Of a stretch of DNA of 60,628 nt, positions 7,283-15,842 are shown in pieces. Source of the stretch: Clostridiales bacterium (GTDB taxonomy: Bacteria > Bacillota > Clostridia > Peptostreptococcales > Acidaminobacteraceae); assembly GCA_030446305.1 (NCBI GenBank), contig JASUSA010000013.1, positions 1 through 60,628 of the forward strand, given 5' to 3'. The notes under the pieces were generated by a model. The model saw nothing but the letters and a program-made list of their open reading frames with translations. It was not told the DNA's origin and ran no database searches. The translations under genes were made by a program, and so were the position numbers. Position 1 is the first letter of the stretch, and each line of letters starts with the position of its first letter.

Positions 7283-9178
7283 CTATTCACTGAGATGAAA
7301 TTTGCGAAGGCGTTCATAAAAACTGGATTTTGCAAGCCCTAACAAAGCCATCGCCTCTTGATGACTTTTTGTTTTGTGCAGTGTTTCCAAAATCACTTGG
7401 CGCTCATAATCTGCCAGCTGCTCTTTCAGTGATTTGTCACTGCTCTCCTTACCAGACAAATGAGACAATATAATGTGCTCCGGCATAATGGTCTCATCTA
7501 CACAGACCGCCATTGCACGTTCAAGTACATTTTCAAGTTCTCTGATATTGCCGGGCCATGCGTAGCTGCGCAGCAAGCTGTAAACCTCGGCAGAAATCTG
7601 TTTCTCAGGCATTTCAAGCTGTCTCGAAAGCTGCTGCATAATCTGTTTCGTTAGCCCGTACAAATCTTCCCGCCGTTCGCGGAGCGCCGGTATTTCAATG
7701 GGAAATACATTTATCCGATAAAATAAATCTTCTCTAAATTGATGCGCTTTAACGGCCTCATATAATTGTTTATTGGTCGCTGTAATAATTCTCGCACTGG
7801 CGCGCGTCGGCATTGAAGCGCCTATTTTATAAAAGCGCTTGCTCTGAAGTGCCTGTAGAAGCTTTACCTGAATCTCAGGCGGCACTTCTCCAATTTCATC
7901 AAGAAAAAGCGTCCCGCCCTCAGCCTGTTCAAAAAAGCCTTTTTTGCCTTGATCGCTGGCACCTGTAAACGCCCCGCGTTCATATCCAAAAAGTTCACTC
8001 TCAAAGAGTGTTGAAGGAATAGCCGCGCAGTTGACTTCGACAAAATCGCCCCTGAGACCGCTATTGTCGTGAATCAGTCGCGCCAGAAGTGTTTTCCCCG
8101 TACCGCTTTCACCTGTCAACAGTACATTTGACTTGATTTGTGCAGCTCGATCTGCTAAAAACTTCACTTTAATCATCGCGTCGCCAAGACCTGACATCGC
8201 CTCGAATCTTGAGAGAACAGCAGGGTCGGGCACCCGTCTCGCCGTCGTTCTAAGCGCTTCCATATCCTCCAAAATAGCTTCGTGCTCTGAGAGCAGTACC
8301 TGCATTTCGGAGAGATCGCGAAACTTAATCATGAGGCAAATCCCATCTGATCGGTCGAAAAAGCGTTCAAGCACACAAAATGCCGGTCTGAGATTTAAAT
8401 CCAAATAGAGCTTTTGACGTTGAATTTCGCCGCGGTGCGTCGCTTGAACTGTCAACATATGTGTCAACTGTTCAAAGAGCACTTCCGATTCAAGCAATGA
8501 TGCCAAATCCCTGCCATTTAACGAATCGTCTTCCGCAATGCCCTTCGCACCAAAGTGGCCGCCTCTCAGCAAATCGCCAATAGCCTCCCGCCGAATTGTG
8601 TAGCCTTTGTCCTGATAGAATTTTAAGGCGCCGCCCTGCCCGCTCAAAACCACCATATGGCCATAAGTCTTCACATAGCGCTGTTCAAATAACTGCCCAT
8701 CTATGGTAATCATCATGCGTTTCGCGTAAAAGTCCAGCACCATTTTAACATCGTGTCCCATAAAATCCGTCTGATAGACGAGCTGCTCCAAAAGCGCCGT
8801 CGAAGACGCTTGCTTATAAGACGCTGATATTGCATCGCCATCAAAAATACCCATGCCGACAATAGCATCGCCATGCTTTAACGTCTTGGCATCAATGCCA
8901 ACACGTGACAACAGTTCCGGCGTCAGTTCACCGTCATCTTCTCCAAGCATATTGCTCATAAAAAAAACCAAATCGCCCGGTTCCAAACAGCCTGCCGCAT
9001 GCGAAATTTCGCCGGAGAGCAAAATCCCCGTAATGCGCTTTGCCTTCTCATTAAACGCTCTGATCTTTAATGCCTGATCCAGCAGTATAATGCCTTCGTC
9101 AATCTTGTCCAGTATTTCGTCATCAATTAATGGCATCTGCTTGCCATATGCATCGTCTTTCTGTGTTTTCACTTTCAT
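7283..9178 (-). CDS. Sigma-54-dependent transcriptional activator (PAS, AAA+, Fis-type HTH)
   Basis: 631 aa bacterial enhancer-binding protein. The N-terminal about 110 residues look like a PAS sensor (DEGIILLDQALKIRAFNEKAKR), then a region of about 200 residues with a second PAS-like segment but no response-regulator receiver. The AAA+ core (about 326-560) has Walker A GESGTGKT near 357, the sigma-54 contact loop GAFTGA near 402, Walker B LFLDE near 423 and the arginine-finger segment REDLFYRINVFP. The C-terminal helix-turn-helix (about 600-626) binds upstream sites. It is divergent from lysA, whose upstream region has a matching -24/-12 promoter, so lysA is the likely target. The ligand sensed is unknown; lysine-pathway metabolites are a guess. 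Confidence 0.93.
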   Translation of the reverse strand: MKVKTQKDDAYGKQMPLIDDEILDKIDEGIILLDQALKIRAFNEKAKRITGILLSGEISHAAGCLEPGDLVFFMSNMLGEDDGELTPELLSRVGIDAKTLKHGDAIVGMGIFDGDAISASYKQASSTALLEQLVYQTDFMGHDVKMVLDFYAKRMMITIDGQLFEQRYVKTYGHMVVLSGQGGALKFYQDKGYTIRREAIGDLLRGGHFGAKGIAEDDSLNGRDLASLLESEVLFEQLTHMLTVQATHRGEIQRQKLYLDLNLRPAFCVLERFFDRSDGICLMIKFRDLSEMQVLLSEHEAILEDMEALRTTARRVPDPAVLSRFEAMSGLGDAMIKVKFLADRAAQIKSNVLLTGESGTGKTLLARLIHDNSGLRGDFVEVNCAAIPSTLFESELFGYERGAFTGASDQGKKGFFEQAEGGTLFLDEIGEVPPEIQVKLLQALQSKRFYKIGASMPTRASARIITATNKQLYEAVKAHQFREDLFYRINVFPIEIPALRERREDLYGLTKQIMQQLSRQLEMPEKQISAEVYSLLRSYAWPGNIRELENVLERAMAVCVDETIMPEHIILSHLSGKESSDKSLKEQLADYERQVILETLHKTKSHQEAMALLGLAKSSFYERLRKFHLSE

Positions 9179-9269
9179 AATCGATTTCTCCGTTCAAAAT
9201 CATTTGGATCGCATCTATGGGTTTTCATCTAAAGTGTTTTCGCTTCGACACTGCTTTACATCTTGATGT

Positions 9270-9333
9270 CTTTAAATCTTTAAGTCTTTGCATCTTTATG
9301 GCTTTACGGCTTTATGGCTTTATGGCTTTGCGG
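9270..9333. repeat. 8-bp tandem repeat, eight units
   Basis: Eight consecutive 8-base units from CTTTAAAT through CTTTATGG (three exact CTTTATGG copies). It lies about 150 bp upstream of the lysA sigma-54 promoter, in the distance range where enhancer-binding proteins usually bind. The rest of the 358-base divergent spacer has a GGCGC/GCGCC inverted pair near 9438-9456 and no gene. Confidence 0.8.
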
Positions 9334-9484
9334 CTTACCCGTTAAGGCATAGACTCCGAGATTTCAGTCTGTTTTATCGTACCTTTTTCCGATTTTTCGC
9401 ACACGCCAGTGCTTTTGCTTTCATTATAGAGAATGCCGGCGCCCTTTTCAAGCGCCATTGCCGATTTTGATAAACAAATACATA

Positions 9485-9501
9485 TTGGCACGATTATTGC
9501 A
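9485..9501 (+). promoter_or_regulatory. Sigma-54 (-24/-12) promoter of lysA
   Basis: TTGGCACGATTATTGCA matches the YTGGCACGrNNNTTGCW consensus at every position, with the GG (9487-9488) and GC (9499-9500) correctly 12 bases apart. Predicted transcription start is near 9512, 25 bases before the lysA ATG. No sigma-A -10/-35 pair of similar quality is visible in the spacer. Confidence 0.88.
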
Positions 9502-9536
9502 TTAACTTTATACAATAAAAAATATTGGGAGGCACT

Positions 9537-10835
9537 ATGTTTGAAATCAAAGGTCACGACCTCTATGTCGAACAGATAAAAGCAGCTGATTTGGCTGCAC
9601 AGTACGGCACGCCGCTGTATGTCTTGTCCGAATCATCACTTCGAAGCAATTTGAGTGAGATCAAGGCAAATTTTATGGACAAATACGAACATGTACAGGC
9701 CGCATATGCCAGTAAAGCATTATTGACATCTGCTGTTGTACGCATTGTTGAACAGGAAGGGTTTCACCTCGACGTCGTTTCCGGCGGCGAGCTCTATACG
9801 GCACGACACGCCTCTTTTCCAATGGCCAAAATCATCTTTCACGGCAACAATAAGTCAGATGAAGAACTGCAAATGGCACTGGATTATGGCGTCGGCCGCA
9901 TAGTCGTCGACAATGTCGGCGAACTGCACCGCTTGGCGGCTATGGCAGAGAAAGCAGGCAAAACGGCAAAAATACTGTTCCGAATTACACCGGGCATTAA
10001 AGCGGGTACCCATCACTATATTTCAACGGGGCAGAAGGATTCAAAATTCGGAATCGCTCTGGATGAAAGCATCATCTTTCCCGCGATCGAATTTGCCATT
10101 CAAAGCAGTGCCATTGATTTTCTAGGTTTTCACTTCCACATTGGCTCACAACTCTTTACAAATGATACGCATATTGCGGCAACCAAAGTCGCCGTCAGTC
10201 TCATTAAAGCTGTTAAAGACCGTTATCAATATGACATTCGCGAGCTCAATACCGGCGGCGGCTATGGCATTAAATACGTTGAAGGCGACGCGCCAAAACC
10301 TGCTGCATTCTTCACCGATGCCATTATGAAATCCCTTGAAGAACAATGCAGCGCCGAAGGTCTCCTGCGTCCAACTGTCTTTATTGAACCGGGACGCTCC
10401 ATTGTCGGCGAAGCGGGTATTACTTTATACAAAGCGGGTGCCATCAAAACCATTCCGAACATACGCACCTACGTTGCGGTTGACGGCGGCATGACCGATA
10501 ACATTCGCCCGGCACTTTATCAGGCAAAATATGAAGCCATCGTTGCAAACCATGCCGACGCGCCATCAGATGAAACGGTCACACTCTGCGGCAAATGCTG
10601 TGAATCCGGTGATATTCTTATTGAACACATCCCAATGCAGCATATTGAAACCGGTGATATCATCGCCGTTTTCAGTACAGGTGCTTACACTTATGCCATG
10701 GCCTCTCATTACAATAAACACCCGAATCCGGCTGTCGTCCTCGTTTCCGGCGATCAGTCCTACGAAATTGTAAAACGGGAAACCTATGAAGATCTCGTTT
10801 CAAAAGATGTTATCCCCGCACATTTAAAAGCTTAA
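9537..10835 (+). CDS. lysA: Diaminopimelate decarboxylase
   Basis: 432 aa fold-III PLP enzyme that converts meso-diaminopimelate to lysine and CO2. It shows the PLP-lysine segment YASKALL near residue 60, the GSQL and GGGYGIKY phosphate-binding segments, EPGRSIVGEAG, and the active-site CGKCCESGDIL cysteine motif near residue 350. The ATG at 9537 with GGGAGG upstream is preferred over an in-frame TTG 12 bases earlier, which overlaps that ribosome site. Control by sigma-54 and a divergent activator is unusual for this biosynthetic gene. A related decarboxylase activity cannot be excluded by sequence alone, though the motifs are those of LysA. Confidence 0.92.
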   Translation: MFEIKGHDLYVEQIKAADLAAQYGTPLYVLSESSLRSNLSEIKANFMDKYEHVQAAYASKALLTSAVVRIVEQEGFHLDVVSGGELYTARHASFPMAKIIFHGNNKSDEELQMALDYGVGRIVVDNVGELHRLAAMAEKAGKTAKILFRITPGIKAGTHHYISTGQKDSKFGIALDESIIFPAIEFAIQSSAIDFLGFHFHIGSQLFTNDTHIAATKVAVSLIKAVKDRYQYDIRELNTGGGYGIKYVEGDAPKPAAFFTDAIMKSLEEQCSAEGLLRPTVFIEPGRSIVGEAGITLYKAGAIKTIPNIRTYVAVDGGMTDNIRPALYQAKYEAIVANHADAPSDETVTLCGKCCESGDILIEHIPMQHIETGDIIAVFSTGAYTYAMASHYNKHPNPAVVLVSGDQSYEIVKRETYEDLVSKDVIPAHLKA

Positions 10836-10880
10836 TCGCTCTGTCAATGTCGATAAGCGTGCGCCCATAGAGAACAAATC

Positions 10881-10938
10881 AAAAAGCCGATCGGCCTGAT
10901 ACATCGTCTGTCAAGACTGTTCAGGTGATCGGCTTTAT
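10881..10938 (+). terminator. Intrinsic terminator of lysA
   Basis: AGCCGATC/GATCGGCT outer arms and CCTGA/TCAGG inner arms around a 21-base loop, followed by TTATT; about 50 bases after the lysA stop. Confidence 0.65.
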
Positions 10939-11022
10939 TCATGCAATTTTAAACATCATACAATTCTCACTAATCCACTAATTCTTCACAAAGAAAACAG
11001 CAAATTGGGGATAAATACGGGG

Positions 11023-11042
11023 TTATGCACAGGTTATCCACA
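11023..11042 (+). promoter_or_regulatory. Pair of DnaA-box-like sites
   Basis: TTATGCACA (11023-11031) and the consensus box TTATCCACA (11034-11042) are in direct tandem, two bases apart, in the convergent spacer after lysA and the serine hydrolase gene. No AT-rich unwinding element or dnaA gene is nearby, so this is not evidence of oriC itself. Confidence 0.5.
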
Positions 11043-11073
11043 AAAAAAGACTTTTGTGTACAGTTTTATGTGC

Positions 11074-12900
11074 CTAAATGAAATTATAGCGCCACATCCA
11101 TATGAGCAGCAACAGATTAAAAATAAGCAGCATTCTGAAAATAAACGTCGTTCCGCCGCGCCATCGAAAGTCCGATGTCCCACGCCCCAGCATGATAATC
11201 GAAGGGATATAGAGAATACCGGCGATAATGCCCGTCACTTTTACCCACATCGTCGATGAACCCGCATTAAAGACCACAAGCCATGCATTGTAGCGCAGTG
11301 CTATCCATAAAATCAGGCCGATGCTGGCAGAACTAAACAATGTTTCAAGCAGCAGCACAGCTCTTGGTGTACCGTTGATCCGATTAACGCGAAGCGTATC
11401 CCATCGCACTGACAGGAAAACGATGGCAATCAGATTAAAAAGCGCTGCAAAAAATAACACCATCACTTCAAAGAAAATACTTTCAAACATGCCGACACGC
11501 TGATAATAAGTATTGTCAATAACCAGATACTCCAGCTTATTCGCATCATCAAAGATAAACCTTGCATAATTATCATCTGCTTCACTGTAAAAAACACTGT
11601 TGCCAATGGGTTCATAAACCGCTTTATCAATGACGAGACCGCCTGCTGTCTCTGATACGCGGATTTGACGAATGATCTTCGTTACCCGCTCAATGGTCTC
11701 CGTTGAAATGTTCATCGGTGAATACGCACCAATCAAATCCTGATATTCGCCCTCATCAAAATTTGCCAGTACGGCGTTGGTATGATGAATGGCATCCTGT
11801 GCGTAGAGTGACAGAATTTCATCGGTCAACTCATCACGCAGAGCAGTGGCATCCGAGTTGTACCAGATAAAAACGCCGAGTCCCAGTTCGGGAATAAAAA
11901 AGAGTCTTGACGTCTCGCCTGGAATCCCGCCATCCTGCAAAAACAAGTCAACGCCCTCATCCTGTTTGATGGAAAATCCAAGGCTGCGCCCCAATAGATC
12001 ATCATAGGCACTAACCTGCCGTGTAAACATATCTCGATAATCCGCACGTGCATAAGCAGAACGGGTCATATCCTGAAGCAGCGTCGTCATATCCGCTGTC
12101 GTCGTTACAAAATCCTCTGATGCAATGAGTTTGCTCTTGAAAGGCGCCTGTTCAGTCTGTTCGCCGCCAAAGACATTGTACCCTTTCGCAACACTTGCAA
12201 TAGCCGTTGAAGTCCCCTTGAGAAACGAAGCACTCATGTCCATACTGAGCGGTTCCAGAATCGCTTCTGCAACATACTGTTCATATGGTGTGTTGGACAG
12301 CGCCTCAATCAGCAGCCCTGCCAGCACAGACCCAACATTTGAATAAATGGTGTCTTCGCCGGGCGAAAGAACCGCACGATGACGGTAACGCGTCATAAAA
12401 TCTCCCGCATAATCTGAAAACTTCATTGGTTCACGTTCAAGCGGGCTCATCATTTCTGCCGTATCTGCCCGAACTGAGGGAATGCCCGTCGTATGCTGCA
12501 GCAAATCGCGAAAAGTCAGCGAAGCATCCGGAATATAGGCATCAATAAGATAGCCCGAAATCGAATCATCCAAATCAATAGACTGCTGCGACAGCAGTTT
12601 TAAAAGCGCCATTGTCGTCAGTACCTTGCCAATGGACCCCGTCTGGATCGCCGTTGTCTCTGCATTTATAGGTACATTTTGACTTAAGTCCGCCATCCCC
12701 TGTGTCACTTTATAAAGTACTTTGCCGTCTTTGACAATACTGACGGCAATGCCGGGGACATTGTAATTAACGCTTTCATATTTTATGATTTCATCCATGG
12801 ATGCCGTTGCATCATCGGCAAATACAGGCAGTACCATGACAATCTGCATGACGATCAAACAGACGGCGAGGAATGCGTGTCTATGAAATCTTAATTTCAA
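11074..12900 (-). CDS. Beta-lactamase-fold serine hydrolase with C-terminal membrane segments
   Basis: 608 aa. An N-terminal signal peptide (cleavage probably after VFA near residue 29) leads to a class C beta-lactamase/PBP4*-like domain with the SxxK motif SIGK near residue 93 and the YSN motif near residue 186. The last about 130 residues contain four hydrophobic helices. The catalytic domain therefore faces the outside, and D-Ala peptidase or esterase activity on wall material is likely, though some relatives are peptidases of free substrates. TTG start, overlapping the stop of the M42 peptidase gene; it is the last gene of the extended wal operon. Confidence 0.85.
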   Translation of the reverse strand: MKLRFHRHAFLAVCLIVMQIVMVLPVFADDATASMDEIIKYESVNYNVPGIAVSIVKDGKVLYKVTQGMADLSQNVPINAETTAIQTGSIGKVLTTMALLKLLSQQSIDLDDSISGYLIDAYIPDASLTFRDLLQHTTGIPSVRADTAEMMSPLEREPMKFSDYAGDFMTRYRHRAVLSPGEDTIYSNVGSVLAGLLIEALSNTPYEQYVAEAILEPLSMDMSASFLKGTSTAIASVAKGYNVFGGEQTEQAPFKSKLIASEDFVTTTADMTTLLQDMTRSAYARADYRDMFTRQVSAYDDLLGRSLGFSIKQDEGVDLFLQDGGIPGETSRLFFIPELGLGVFIWYNSDATALRDELTDEILSLYAQDAIHHTNAVLANFDEGEYQDLIGAYSPMNISTETIERVTKIIRQIRVSETAGGLVIDKAVYEPIGNSVFYSEADDNYARFIFDDANKLEYLVIDNTYYQRVGMFESIFFEVMVLFFAALFNLIAIVFLSVRWDTLRVNRINGTPRAVLLLETLFSSASIGLILWIALRYNAWLVVFNAGSSTMWVKVTGIIAGILYIPSIIMLGRGTSDFRWRGGTTFIFRMLLIFNLLLLIWMWRYNFI

Positions 12901-13967
12901 AATAACAACCTTTCTTTATCTTCCGGTGATATTTTTTCAATCACGGCCTTTGCCAGAGCAATGGTGGCTTCCTGATCTGCAACAGCGCTGTAACCATGGT
13001 GTGTATGCGCATAGCGGACTGGCGTTCCGAGTACAAGACAAGGCACACCTGAATTGGCCAGGTGGATGGCACCGGCATTGGTTCCGCCGCCTTCCCGAAC
13101 AGCGCGCTGATAAGAAATGCCCGATTCTTTTGCCGTTTCAATGGCATACGCAATCAAATCCGCATTGGCAATCATTGAACGGTCAAAATGACGTATTTGC
13201 GTTCCCTTCTTAAGAGCACCCTGTGAATCATAGGCATTTTTAAACGTATCATCTGCCGGTGTTCCTTCAAAGACAATTGCCAAGTCCGGTTTAATCTTTC
13301 GTGCATTAATCCCCGCACCGCGTAGCCCCACTTCTTCCTGAGCTGAAATAGCGCCAACGAGCTTCACACTCAGCGGCGTATCCACCAGCGCCAGCATTGT
13401 TTCAACGACGGCATTGCAGCCAAGGCGATTGTCAAATGCCTTGCCGCACATAATGCCCGTTTCTTCAATATACGAAAAGGCCGCATAGGGAACAACCGGC
13501 GCACCGGGTTCGATCTTAAAAATTGATACGACCTCATCAAATGAGGTAGCACCAACGTCAATGCTCATCTCGCCAATGGGGATAAGCTTCGCCGGCCCCG
13601 TTGCAAAATGAGGCGGCATCGATGCCACAATGCCCTGAATATAATTGCCCTCAGCATTTCTTACCCATACCTTTTGAGCTGAGACATTTTGATCGCTCCA
13701 TCCGCCCAGCGGCAAAAATTTAAGCGTGCCATTGGCCTGAACAGATTGAATAATAAAGCCAATTTCATCGGAATGTGCATCCAGCATCACCACGGGCACA
13801 TCTTCTCTGCCGCTGTCACACGGACGCCTTAAAATTACATTGTGCATTTGATCTATTGTGACGGTCAGACGATCACCGACATATTGTCTGATCACCTCGA
13901 CAACCTCTTTTTCAAATCCAGATACGCCCTTTGCGCCGGACAGTGCTTCCATGAATTTAAGATCCAT
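12897..13967 (-). CDS. M42 family metallo-aminopeptidase
   Basis: 356 aa, M42 (glutamyl aminopeptidase/endoglucanase-like) family. Metal ligands and motifs: MLDAHSDEIGF near residue 65, CGKAFDNRLGCN near 170, the catalytic SAQEEVGLRGA near 205, VFEGTPADD near 225, and the late YAHTHHGYS His. These cytosolic peptidases form large tetrahedral complexes and trim peptides. ATG at 13967 chosen because GGAGG stands just upstream. It sits 43 bp behind walJ and overlaps the next gene by 4 bp, so a peptide-recycling role linked to wall turnover is possible (inference). Confidence 0.88.
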   Translation of the reverse strand: MDLKFMEALSGAKGVSGFEKEVVEVIRQYVGDRLTVTIDQMHNVILRRPCDSGREDVPVVMLDAHSDEIGFIIQSVQANGTLKFLPLGGWSDQNVSAQKVWVRNAEGNYIQGIVASMPPHFATGPAKLIPIGEMSIDVGATSFDEVVSIFKIEPGAPVVPYAAFSYIEETGIMCGKAFDNRLGCNAVVETMLALVDTPLSVKLVGAISAQEEVGLRGAGINARKIKPDLAIVFEGTPADDTFKNAYDSQGALKKGTQIRHFDRSMIANADLIAYAIETAKESGISYQRAVREGGGTNAGAIHLANSGVPCLVLGTPVRYAHTHHGYSAVADQEATIALAKAVIEKISPEDKERLLF

Positions 13968-14010
13968 CGTATCCTCCATTTCAACTAATTGATTCATTGA
14001 CGACTGTCTT

Positions 14011-14814
14011 CTATTTCACTAATTTATAACATCTGCCAACTTTATCGCGGTATGTTAAATCAAGATTGACATCAACACCCATGCGAATCTGCGCAGACTC
14101 TAAAATTCCCCGAACCGTTTCATAAGCCAGCTCCGGGACGTTGTTTTCCTTGCTGAGATGTGCCAGTAAAACGTGCTTTGTCTTGCCGTAAGCAATAATT
14201 TCCTTCGCAAAATAACCGGCATCATCATTGGATAAATGGCCGTATTCACTTAGTATTCGCCGTTTTAAATACATTGGGTAACTACCCATTTTAAGCATTT
14301 CAATATCGTGATTGGATTCGATCATCATGAGATCGCTGTCCTTAAACTTATCGACAACCTCGTCGTTCAACATGCCAAGGTCTGTTGCAATGGCTATCTT
14401 CGACCCTGCATTCATAAAAGCATAGCAGAGCGGATCGACGGCATCGTGTGAAATCCGTGCCGATTGAACAACAATATCACCGATTTCCAGCATGTCGATC
14501 GTATCGTAAATGCGAAGGAGCTCACTGCTCACATCACCGATCTTTAACTTGACGGCCTCCCATGTCTTTGCCGTAATATAGAGTGGAATCTGATGCCGAC
14601 GCATTAAAACACCCAGACCGCTAATATGATCTGTGTGTTCATGTGTCAGCAATATGCCGTTGATCCCGTTGATATCCACATCCAAATTATGCAGTGAAGT
14701 CTTAATATACTTTCCGCTCATGCCCGCATCGACAAGTAATTTGGTGCGTTCCGATGCAATATATTGACAGTTCCCCGAACTTCCGCTCGCCAGAGAACAA
14801 AATGTTAATGCCAT
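14011..14814 (-). CDS. walJ: WalJ/YycJ metallo-beta-lactamase-fold hydrolase
   Basis: 267 aa. The metallo-beta-lactamase core is clear: SLASGSSGNC at the start, the HEHTDH metal motif near residue 60, and later His/Asp ligands (ISHDA, ATDLG, LAHLS). WalJ is the usual fifth gene of Firmicute wal operons; the B. subtilis protein has 5'-3' exonuclease activity and links wall signalling with DNA replication or repair. ATG at 14814 chosen over one 15 bases upstream because AGAGGA precedes it. Confidence 0.9.
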   Translation of the reverse strand: MALTFCSLASGSSGNCQYIASERTKLLVDAGMSGKYIKTSLHNLDVDINGINGILLTHEHTDHISGLGVLMRRHQIPLYITAKTWEAVKLKIGDVSSELLRIYDTIDMLEIGDIVVQSARISHDAVDPLCYAFMNAGSKIAIATDLGMLNDEVVDKFKDSDLMMIESNHDIEMLKMGSYPMYLKRRILSEYGHLSNDDAGYFAKEIIAYGKTKHVLLAHLSKENNVPELAYETVRGILESAQIRMGVDVNLDLTYRDKVGRCYKLVK

Positions 14815-14857
14815 AGTTCCTCTTCTCATTTATGGTAATTAAATCGTCACTTCCATG

Positions 14858-15706
14858 TCAGTTTTCTACAATAGCCCTGACATAATACGTATTGCCGTCT
14901 GATACCGCTATGCGAAAAAACGGCATGGCTTCCCCTGATATGAGGTTGCTGACCACGGCGCCGCTGTCATTCAATTTGTAACTAATGCCTATTTCTGTGA
15001 TCTCATCGCCTTCACTCAGCTTCGGCATCGTCACATAGAGCGCTCGATCTACAGAAATTATATCATATTTATTTGTAGAATGGTCGGTATTAATGTGAAG
15101 CCATGTTCGTCGAAATGCAACCAGTGAATCGCGATAATAGATAAAGGTCATCAGCGCATCATCCATCACATAGCCCTGGTAGAGCTGCTTGGCATTGACA
15201 ATGCGGTAATCATCGCGCTGAAAGTATCCTGAAATACTGTAATCCGCTGCATAACCCAATTCTGATATCGTCTCGTCAGCCATTTGGGAAAGTTTTGTAC
15301 GCGTTGCCGCATCTTCAATAACCTCACTTGGAAGCCCTTGATCGTATACCTCGTCCGGTATCTCTCGAAGTTCATAATAAAGCGACATTTCACTGAGCAC
15401 AATGCGCGAATTCCCTTTAAGATACTGATTGCTATTGGTCTCATAGTCATCACCTAAAAACTTCTGAACATCTGCTTCCGAATGACTTTCAAAAGAGACG
15501 GCAATGGAAGCGAGTTTATCCGGAAAATCGAGTGCGACACCATCGAGACCAATATCATTCTGCTCAAAAAGTGCCACAACGCGATCGAGCTGATCTTCCC
15601 GTTCTCTTTCAAATGCCAGTTTACTCTGCACATAGGTTGCGCCGAGCAGAATATTCATAATCAGCAATACCAATATTAAAATTGTCTTGATCCTTGACCA
15701 ATCCAT
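14858..15706 (-). CDS. walI: WalI/YycI two-component regulatory protein
   Basis: 282 aa, matching B. subtilis YycI (280 aa). Single N-terminal membrane anchor (MDWSRIKTILILVLLIMNILLG), with the conserved WSRIK start, followed by an extracytoplasmic domain. Together with WalH it normally holds the WalK kinase in check at the membrane. Good AAGGTGATGG ribosome region. A 12-bp tandem array separates it from the preceding gene. Confidence 0.88.
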   Translation of the reverse strand: MDWSRIKTILILVLLIMNILLGATYVQSKLAFEREREDQLDRVVALFEQNDIGLDGVALDFPDKLASIAVSFESHSEADVQKFLGDDYETNSNQYLKGNSRIVLSEMSLYYELREIPDEVYDQGLPSEVIEDAATRTKLSQMADETISELGYAADYSISGYFQRDDYRIVNAKQLYQGYVMDDALMTFIYYRDSLVAFRRTWLHINTDHSTNKYDIISVDRALYVTMPKLSEGDEITEIGISYKLNDSGAVVSNLISGEAMPFFRIAVSDGNTYYVRAIVEN

Positions 15707-15748
15707 ACGTCCATCACCTTTTTACATCGTTTAGCATTCTGCTCTGAA

Positions 15749-15820
15749 TCTTTATCTAAATTTCTATCTGCGTCTTTATCAAAGTCTTTATCAAAGCCTT
15801 TATCAGCGTCTTTACATTCG
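15749..15820. repeat. 12-bp tandem repeat, six units, between walH and walI
   Basis: Six contiguous 12-base units beginning at 15749 with consensus TCTTTATCAAAG (two identical central copies, diverged ends). It fills half of the 136-base spacer inside the operon. Because 12 is a multiple of 3, every minus-strand frame reads a four-residue repeat. Confidence 0.88.
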
Positions 15821-15842
15821 TTTGAAACATCATTTCCGTTTC

